Shown here one piece after another: positions 21,952 to 28,850 of a DNA stretch of 28,850 bases. Numbering within the stretch: the first letter of the stretch is position 1; the number at the start of each line of letters is the position of its first letter. The stretch is taken from the NCBI GenBank assembly GCA_964483245.1, contig CAZABP010000054.1, forward strand, positions 1 through 28,850, given 5' to 3'. A program made the position numbers and the translations under genes. The notes beneath the pieces are model-generated. The model was not told where the DNA came from, ran no database searches, and was given only the letters and a program-made list of their open reading frames with translations. The DNA is from CAZABP01 sp964483245. GTDB taxonomy: Bacteria > Planctomycetota > UBA1135 > UBA2386.

Positions 21952-24230
21952 AAGCCGGTCGCGCGAAGCCGCCGGATCCAGGCGATCCGCGTCTGCAGTG
22001 GGCGATCTCCGAGATCGTGACCAGCACGCGGATCCTGCGCGCCTGCGAGCAGCTGCACGTCCGCACGATCGGCGACTTCCTTACCGTCGATCCGGACCGG
22101 ATGCTCGCCAGCCGCGGCGTCGGACCCGGCAGCTACCGCGCCGCGCGGCGCGCCGTGCGGCGGTTCCTCGAGAAGCCGGTCCCCGCGGCCCCGCTCGCGT
22201 TGTCGCCGCAAGAGCAGAGCCTGCCGATCGCTCCGCTCGCGCCCGAACCGAAGCTGCAGACCGCGCTGCTCAAGCACAAGATCCAGACCGTCGGTGACTT
22301 CCTCGCGACACCGCGTGCGCAGTTGCTGAGCGGACGCGGCCTCGACGCCAAGAGCTACGAAACGGTCCTCGACCGGATCCACGCGCTCGTGCGCAGCCGC
22401 ACGCAGGATCCAGGGCTGCTGCCGGACGCGCTGCTGCGCTTCCCGACTTCCGGTCTCGGCCTCGCCGCCGAGCTCGACCAGCGGCTGCTCGCGCTCGGTC
22501 TCGGTGACCTCGGCACGCTGCTGCGCACGCAGCCGGACTGGCTGCTGCAGCAGACCGGCGTCGGGTTCGCCGGTGTGCAGCAGATCCGCGAAGCGCTCGA
22601 CCGCACGTTGCGCGCCGGTCTGGACCAGGTCGCGACGCCCGGTCCGAACGAACTCGAGTCGTTCAGCGCGTTCTTCGAGAAGGTCACGTCGGTGTTGGAG
22701 CCGGTCGAGAGCGACTGGCTCCGGATGCGCCTGCTCGCACCGACAGCGGGACGGCCGACCGCCGAGTTGGGCATGCGGCTCGGCCTCGGCAAGCGGGAAG
22801 CACGCCAGCTCGACAGCCGCGTGCGTCGCAAGCTGCACGAGCGTGCCGCCGGTCTGATGGCGCGCCTGCGCCGCGACGGTGAGCGGGAGCTCGAGGCCTA
22901 TGAGGGGATCCTCGAGCCCGGACGGATCGCTGCCGGCACGCTGCTCGCCGACGCGGCGAAGGGGACGCGCGATCCGCTGCTGCCGCTGCGGCTGCTCGCG
23001 TTCTGCTTCCCGCGGCTGTTCCACCTGCACGGCGAGATGCTGACGACGCTGTCCTTGCGGCACCTGCCGCGCGTGCGCCGACTGCTGCGGGCCGGGACGC
23101 GGCGCGGGCGGCTGCCAGTCGCCGTCTCGTCGCTCGACGCCTCGCTGCGCGAGCAGGGGATCGAAGTGCCGGCCGGGCTGCTGCAGCGGCTGCTGCGCGA
23201 GCTGCCGGGGATCCTGATCGCGATCGACCCGGATCTCGGCGACGTCGTGCGCGCGACCGACCTGATCGCCGACCGGGTCGCCGCGATCCTCGATGAGCAG
23301 GGTCCGCTGACGGTCGAAGACCTGCTGTTCCACTACCGCGACCGGCATCGGCGCGGCAGCGTCGGACGCCTGCAACAGCACCTGTATGCCGATGCGCGGT
23401 TCCTCGAGGTCGGCCCGCGCACCTGGAGTCTGCGCGCGCGGCACTCCGACGAGCTGGACATCGCCAAAGGGGAGGCGGAGCGGATCGTCAACGCGATCAT
23501 CGCCGGCAAGCGGCGCGCGTCGGTGCGCGAGTTCGTGCAGGATGCCGACCGCTCGCCACGCACGGTCTACCTGCTGATCGACTGCATGCGCCGCAACCCG
23601 GCGCTGCGTTACCTGGGCCGCGGCGACTTCTGCCCGGCCTCGTCGCTGGCGTCGCAGGCGATGCTGGAGCTGCGGCAGATGTTCCGCCGCGCCATGGGCG
23701 AAGTGCCGCTGGCGCGGTTCCTGGCCAACCAACCGGAATCACGCCGCCGCAAGATCCACCGCCTGCTCAGCAACAACCGCGCGTTCATCGAGCCGTCGCC
23801 GGACCGGATCGACGTGCTGACCAACTATCCGTTCAACGAGGAGCGGCTGGCCCGGCTGCTCGAGATCGTCGATCGCACGCTCGACCAGCGCGGCGGCTAC
23901 GCCTCGCTCGACCGCCTGATCGGCGCGATCAATGCCGGTCAGCTCGGCGGCGCCTTCCTGACGCGGCACTTCCTGCGTGATCTGCTGCGCCGGCATGCGC
24001 AGCTCGACTTCCTGCCGAGCGGGATCGTCGCCCGCCCGTCGCTCGGGCTCGTCGCCTGGATCATGAGCCGCGCGCACGACGCGATCCGCTGCGCCGGGGT
24101 CGGGCTGACGATCGCCGAGATCCTGCTCGACCACCCGGAGCTGGCCGAGTTCGCCGACTGCCTGGAGCAGTTGCTCGAGCAGGACCCGCTGGTGCAGACG
24201 CAAGACGGGCAGCGGTATCAGCTCGTCTGA
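21948..24230 (+). CDS. Multi-domain putative transcription protein: three alpha-CTD-like HhH units, sigma-4-like HTH and winged-helix repeats
   Basis: The protein is 760 residues from a GTG. Residues ~27-75, 103-150 and 172-222 each match the RNA polymerase alpha-CTD pattern, with (T/H)xxTIGDFL followed by a helix, then a G-x-G turn (RGVGPGSYRA, RGLDAKSYET, TGVGFAGVQQ). Residues ~245-300 resemble sigma-70 region 4 (EPVESDWLRMRLL, GRPTAELGMRLGLGKREARQLDSRVRRKLHERA). Residues ~438-500 look like a HARE-HTH-type winged helix (ILDEQGPLTVEDLLFHYRDR, RFLEVGPRTWSLR). Similar helix-plus-wing endings recur to the C-terminus (RYLGRGDF, FIEPSPDRIDVL, LVQTQDGQRYQLV). No catalytic site is seen and no membrane segment, so it is probably a cytoplasmic DNA- or polymerase-binding protein. 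The start overlaps the upstream stop (GTGA). The 3' end overlaps the convergent gene by 13 bases. Confidence 0.75.
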   Translation: MKAGRAKPPDPGDPRLQWAISEIVTSTRILRACEQLHVRTIGDFLTVDPDRMLASRGVGPGSYRAARRAVRRFLEKPVPAAPLALSPQEQSLPIAPLAPEPKLQTALLKHKIQTVGDFLATPRAQLLSGRGLDAKSYETVLDRIHALVRSRTQDPGLLPDALLRFPTSGLGLAAELDQRLLALGLGDLGTLLRTQPDWLLQQTGVGFAGVQQIREALDRTLRAGLDQVATPGPNELESFSAFFEKVTSVLEPVESDWLRMRLLAPTAGRPTAELGMRLGLGKREARQLDSRVRRKLHERAAGLMARLRRDGERELEAYEGILEPGRIAAGTLLADAAKGTRDPLLPLRLLAFCFPRLFHLHGEMLTTLSLRHLPRVRRLLRAGTRRGRLPVAVSSLDASLREQGIEVPAGLLQRLLRELPGILIAIDPDLGDVVRATDLIADRVAAILDEQGPLTVEDLLFHYRDRHRRGSVGRLQQHLYADARFLEVGPRTWSLRARHSDELDIAKGEAERIVNAIIAGKRRASVREFVQDADRSPRTVYLLIDCMRRNPALRYLGRGDFCPASSLASQAMLELRQMFRRAMGEVPLARFLANQPESRRRKIHRLLSNNRAFIEPSPDRIDVLTNYPFNEERLARLLEIVDRTLDQRGGYASLDRLIGAINAGQLGGAFLTRHFLRDLLRRHAQLDFLPSGIVARPSLGLVAWIMSRAHDAIRCAGVGLTIAEILLDHPELAEFADCLEQLLEQDPLVQTQDGQRYQLV

Positions 24231-25126
24231 GTGCTGGGTTCCCGGCTGCGCGTCAGGGTGCGCAGCTGCGCACCCGCGCATTCCCAGCGGAGCATCGAGT
24301 CGGCGAGCCAGACCGCCAGCGGTGCCGCGGCCGCCCCGGCCAGCACGTCGATCACGTAGTGGTAGCGCAGCGCCATCGTGCTGAAGACCAGCCCGAGCCC
24401 GACCGGCAGCATCCCCCAGAACAGCCGCCGCGCGTGCCGCCACGCGAGGGCCAGCGTGACCAGCGTCAGCATCGTGTGGCCGCTCGGGAAACAGTCCCAG
24501 CGGTTCCATTCCGCGCTGTCGAGCAGCCGGTGCACCCCATCCGCGAGCCACAGCCCCGGCTGCGGGTCGCCGTGCCACAGGAACCGGTACGGCGGCAGCG
24601 TCGGCCAGACCAGGTAGCCGAGGTAGCTGAGCAGGAAGCCGAACGCCACCGTGACCAACGTCGCGTAGCCGGCCGCCGTGCGGTGCTGCACCAGCAGCGT
24701 CGCGATCAGCACGATCGGCAGCAGATAGAACGTCGCGTAGCAGAGCTGCAGCAGCTCGACCGCCAGCGGCGACAGCGCACCCTGCAGCGCGACGGTCGGA
24801 TCGAAGCCGAACAGCGCCCGGTCGACGTCGATCCACAGCAGCTCGAACGGCTCCGGGTGGATTCCCGGCAACAGCAGGCCGAGGCTCTGGAACACGACCG
24901 GGAGGGCGACGACCGTGTACAGGCCCTGCGCCAGCAGCCGGCCCCACGCAGTGCGGCCGCGCGTGACGCGCGGCAGCACGAGCAGCCCGGCGAGCAACCC
25001 GACGTGCAGCGCGACGTAGCTCGCCGTGCGGGCCGGCTGGTCACCGGGAGCCGTGAAGCCGAACGCACCGGCGATGGCCAGGACCGTCAGCAGGTACCAC
25101 GCGAAGATCCGCTCGAACAGCGACAA
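24218..25126 (-). CDS. PAP2-superfamily integral membrane phosphatase/transferase (PAP2_3-like)
   Basis: The protein is 302 residues with about six or seven membrane segments. DCFPSGHTMLTLV is the PSGH motif and ALRYHYVIDVLAG the final H-x3-D motif of the PAP2 superfamily. The clear K-x6-RP motif is absent. Instead YLVWPTLPPYRF resembles the P-T-x-PP segment of the inositolphosphotransferase (Aur1/PAP2_3) branch. Members hydrolyse or transfer phosphate from lipids such as phosphatidate, isoprenyl pyrophosphate or phospholipid head groups at the outer face of the inner membrane. I chose a TTG at 25126 (giving MSLFERIFAWYLL) because AAGG lies about 11 bases upstream and the next in-frame ATG codons fall deep in the rhomboid gene. 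The start is uncertain. It closes the prkA-yhbH-spoVR-rhomboid run. Confidence 0.85.
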   Translation of the reverse strand: MSLFERIFAWYLLTVLAIAGAFGFTAPGDQPARTASYVALHVGLLAGLLVLPRVTRGRTAWGRLLAQGLYTVVALPVVFQSLGLLLPGIHPEPFELLWIDVDRALFGFDPTVALQGALSPLAVELLQLCYATFYLLPIVLIATLLVQHRTAAGYATLVTVAFGFLLSYLGYLVWPTLPPYRFLWHGDPQPGLWLADGVHRLLDSAEWNRWDCFPSGHTMLTLVTLALAWRHARRLFWGMLPVGLGLVFSTMALRYHYVIDVLAGAAAAPLAVWLADSMLRWECAGAQLRTLTRSREPSTQTS

Positions 25127-25139
25127 GGCGGCGCGGACC

Positions 25140-25877
25140 TTACCGCGCCGGCACTCCGACCGAGCCCGCTTCCTTGGCCGCTGGGCGCGGCACCAGCAAC
25201 CACCCGCCGGCGACGCCGACCAGCAGTCCGGCGGCATGCGCCGGCCACGCGGTCGACGCCGCATCCGCCGGCGCCGCCAGCTCGAGGATCGGCGGCACCT
25301 GCAGCGCCGCGAACACGAGCCCGAGCAGCCACGCCGGCAGCTCGACGAACACCGGCCAGATGACGACCGGCACGATCAGCAGCACGCGTGCCCGCGGGAC
25401 GCGCGCGAAGTAGGCGCCGGCCAGGGCGAACACGCCGGCCGAGATCCCGACCATCGGGACAGCACGCATCGGCTCGACCAGCAGCTGTCCGAGCGCGCCG
25501 AGCACGACGCCGGCGAGCAGGATCCACAGCATCCGCGCCCGTCCGGCCAGCCGCTCCAGCGTGCCCCCGAACAGCCGCAGGAACAGCACGTTGCACAGCA
25601 CGTGCAGCGGGCCGGCGTGCAGCAGGGCATACGTGACGAACGGCGCGACGCCGAGCTCGAGCAGCTCCAGCAACCGCGCGTGCCCGTGCTGCCCGGCCGG
25701 ATAGCGCCATACCAGCGTCACGTCCCTGGGCGCGAACGCGAACCGCTCGACCAGCGCGCGCCACGCCGCCGCATCGAGCGACCATTGCCAGGCGTAGGCG
25801 AGCAGCAGGACCAGGCAGAGCCCGGCCGTCCAGAGCGCGCGACCGCGGATGCCGAGGTCGTCGCGCAGCGGGATCAG
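25140..25877 (-). CDS. Rhomboid-family intramembrane serine protease
   Basis: The protein is 245 residues. HAGPLHVLCN is the HxxxxHxxxN motif of TM2, GISAG carries the nucleophilic Ser (usual GxSG/GASG), and AHAAGLLVG provides the catalytic His in the last segment. Rhomboids cleave membrane proteins within or next to their transmembrane helices. No ATG or GTG gives the typical opening. Rhomboids often begin MIPLRDD, and here that sequence is preceded by CTG (25875-25877), which overlaps the spoVR stop as CTGA, with GGAG (25885-25888 on the complement) seven bases before it. I therefore assign a CTG start. A longer ATG form from 26015 would overlap spoVR by 142 bases and adds a charged leader unlike the family. 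Confidence 0.85.
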   Translation of the reverse strand: MIPLRDDLGIRGRALWTAGLCLVLLLAYAWQWSLDAAAWRALVERFAFAPRDVTLVWRYPAGQHGHARLLELLELGVAPFVTYALLHAGPLHVLCNVLFLRLFGGTLERLAGRARMLWILLAGVVLGALGQLLVEPMRAVPMVGISAGVFALAGAYFARVPRARVLLIVPVVIWPVFVELPAWLLGLVFAALQVPPILELAAPADAASTAWPAHAAGLLVGVAGGWLLVPRPAAKEAGSVGVPAR

Positions 25878-27412
25878 GAGCTGTCTCCGTTGCCGGCGGC
25901 CGGTGCCGGGGTCTTGCTGCCGGCGGTCTCCTTCATCGTCGCGGTCTTGCCGTCGTAGCTGAGCAGCCGCCCCTTCCCCCCTTCGCGCGTCTCGATGTGC
26001 ACCGGCCGGCGCCACAGCGAATGCACGTTCTCCAGCGTCTTCAGCGCTTCTTCGAACTGCAGGTCGGCGCCATGCCAGTCGTGCAGCATGTACAGCTCAC
26101 CGCGGTTGCGGTAGTTCGCGTCGGTGACCTCGATCCGCGGCTGGCCGAAGTTGGTCAGTGCGTTCAGCAGGCTGTCCTTGACCTTGTGCCAGTCGCGGTC
26201 GGCGATCTCGTAGCGACCGGTGGCCTGGTTGAACGCGAACACGAACAGCCGTTGCTGCTCGGCGAACTCGGCGTCGATGAACTCGTCGATGAACGACACG
26301 TCGTTGAAGATCCGCCGCACCTCGAAGATCTTCTCGCGCCCGAGCCCGGCGGCGCGGTCCCACTGCTTGCGCACCTCGACGTCGTCGCAGTCGTCCCACT
26401 CCTTGCCGAACCGGCCCTTGTCCCAGCGCTGCTCGATGTGGCGCCAGAGCTCGATCCCGATCTTGTACGGATTGATCTGCCCCGGCTGCGTGAACATCGT
26501 GCCGGAGTGCGCCTCGGCGTAGTTGACGATCTCGCTGGCCTCGACGAGGTGGCGCGTCATCAGCAGCGAGTGCCAGTAGCTCGCCCACCCCTCGTTCATG
26601 ATCTTGGTCATCCCCTGCGGCGCGAAGTAGTACGCCTCGTCGCGCAGCATCGCGAGCACGTCCTGCTCCCACACCTGCAGCGGCGCATGCTCGACCAGGA
26701 ACTTCAACACGTCGCGCGCCGGCCGCGCCGGGAACCGCTCCTGCCGGGCCTGCTCCTCGACCGCCTCCTCCCGCTGCCGCGCCAGGAACTGCGGCGGGTT
26801 GATGTAGCGGTCCATGTAGTCCTTGGCCGCGATCTTGAACACCGGCGGCTCCTTGTCCGGCGCCGCGTCCTCGGTCGCGCGCGCGCGCGGCCGCGCCTCG
26901 CGCTGGATGAACGGCGAATGGATGTCGATCAGGTTGTCGAGCGAATGCACGACGTCGATGAAATTCTCGACGCGCTCGACCCCGTGGCGGTCCATGTAGC
27001 GCCGGATCCGGGCGCCATGGTTCGCCATGACGTCCATCATCTTGCGCGACGTCTTGCCGAACCAAAGGTTGTTCTTGAAGAAGTCGCAGTGCCCGTAGAC
27101 GTGCGCCATGACGAGCTTCTGGTCCGTCAGCGCGTTGCTACGCATCAGGTACGCGTAGCACGGGTCGTTGTTGATCACGAGCTCGTAGATCTTCGACAGC
27201 CCCCAGGTGTAGCTCTTCTGCAGCTGCTCGAACTCCATGCCGAAGCGCCAATGCGGATACCGCACCGGGAACCCGCCGTACGCCGCGATCATGTTCAGCT
27301 CGTCGGCGTCGACCAGCTCGAAGATCACGTCGTAGAAGTCGAGCCCGTACCGCGCCGCCAGCTCGCGCGTCTCGTCGCGGATCTTGGCCAGTTCCGGCGT
27401 CAGGTTCGCCAT
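25874..27412 (-). CDS. spoVR: SpoVR family protein
   Basis: The protein is 512 residues, the usual length for SpoVR/YcgB. Recognisable stretches include DVIFELVDADELNMIAAYGG, FPVRYPHWRFGMEF, VYGHCDFFKNNLWF, ENFIDVVHSLDNLID and, centrally, MTKIMNEGWASYWHSLLM, which are strongly conserved in the family. SpoVR is named from Bacillus cortex formation but is widespread in non-spore-formers, where it nearly always accompanies the PrkA kinase and the DUF444 vWA protein in stationary-phase or nitrogen-stress responses. The biochemical activity is not established. It starts two bases after the yhbH stop and ends in a CTGA overlap with the rhomboid gene. There is no spore gene nearby, so this does not imply sporulation. 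Confidence 0.97.
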   Translation of the reverse strand: MANLTPELAKIRDETRELAARYGLDFYDVIFELVDADELNMIAAYGGFPVRYPHWRFGMEFEQLQKSYTWGLSKIYELVINNDPCYAYLMRSNALTDQKLVMAHVYGHCDFFKNNLWFGKTSRKMMDVMANHGARIRRYMDRHGVERVENFIDVVHSLDNLIDIHSPFIQREARPRARATEDAAPDKEPPVFKIAAKDYMDRYINPPQFLARQREEAVEEQARQERFPARPARDVLKFLVEHAPLQVWEQDVLAMLRDEAYYFAPQGMTKIMNEGWASYWHSLLMTRHLVEASEIVNYAEAHSGTMFTQPGQINPYKIGIELWRHIEQRWDKGRFGKEWDDCDDVEVRKQWDRAAGLGREKIFEVRRIFNDVSFIDEFIDAEFAEQQRLFVFAFNQATGRYEIADRDWHKVKDSLLNALTNFGQPRIEVTDANYRNRGELYMLHDWHGADLQFEEALKTLENVHSLWRRPVHIETREGGKGRLLSYDGKTATMKETAGSKTPAPAAGNGDSS

Positions 27413-27414
27413 GC

Positions 27415-28518
<1,104 letters not shown>

Positions 28519-28536
28519 CGCTCGGTCCGCCCGCTC

Positions 28537-28850
<314 letters not shown>

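Noticed and set aside
20940..23732. 930-codon open frame on the minus strand antisense to the alpha-CTD/sigma-like gene
   Set aside because: Same high-GC artefact. It also spans two real, overlapping plus-strand genes.

Overview
This is a high-GC window, with G or C at most third codon positions, from a diderm bacterium. The outer-membrane inference comes from an Mla-type phospholipid transport operon and from lipoprotein signals. Several secreted proteins have signal peptides ending in Ala-Gln, several are HEAT-like or Ig-like proteins of unknown function, and there is a prkA-yhbH-spoVR cluster. I lean towards Planctomycetota or a neighbouring uncultured phylum, but nothing here proves it. 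A run of ten N followed by 20 C shows that this is a scaffold from an assembly, probably metagenomic.

Layout. (a) 1-2373: the 3' end of a molybdopterin oxidoreductase (+) runs into, and overlaps, a convergent ATP/ADP-translocase-like membrane protein (-). (b) 2403-6232: a secreted protein of unknown function, then a radical SAM enzyme and a family 9 glycosyltransferase as a tight pair, followed by a structured trailer ending in an intrinsic terminator. (c) 6233-6597: non-coding, with the assembly gap. (d) 6598-8397: aspS (-), divergent from (e) 8498-12035: a four-gene Mla-type operon (STAS-MlaE fusion, MlaF, MlaD, auxiliary lipoprotein). (f) 12233-13387: a secreted thioredoxin-fold plus beta-propeller-like protein whose reading frame is crossed by an in-frame TGA at 12401. 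A 42-bp perfect palindrome follows it. (g) 13457-16727: an ABC permease and ATPase pair (-), divergent from leuB (16793-17860). (h) 17984-24230: three overlapping genes encoding an Ig-like lipoprotein with a zinc-protease motif, a secreted HEAT-like protein, and a large protein that looks like a chimera of RNA polymerase alpha-CTD, sigma region 4 and winged-helix modules. (i) 24218-28850: a minus-strand run prkA (partial), yhbH, spoVR, rhomboid protease, PAP2-family membrane protein.

The most notable item is the TGA at 12401-12403. It sits where the first Cys of a thioredoxin CxxC motif belongs (x-H-W-C). It is followed after 11 nt by a hairpin with a bulged U between a GGU/ACC stem and an upper stem, the same architecture and spacing as the E. 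coli fdhF SECIS element. I read it as a selenocysteine codon in an undescribed selenoprotein rather than a nonsense mutation. The second most notable item is the alpha-CTD/sigma-4/winged-helix chimera at 21948-24230.

Many very long open frames lie antisense to the real genes. They are high-GC artefacts and are not annotated. I saw no tRNA, rRNA, CRISPR array, insertion sequence or prophage gene.
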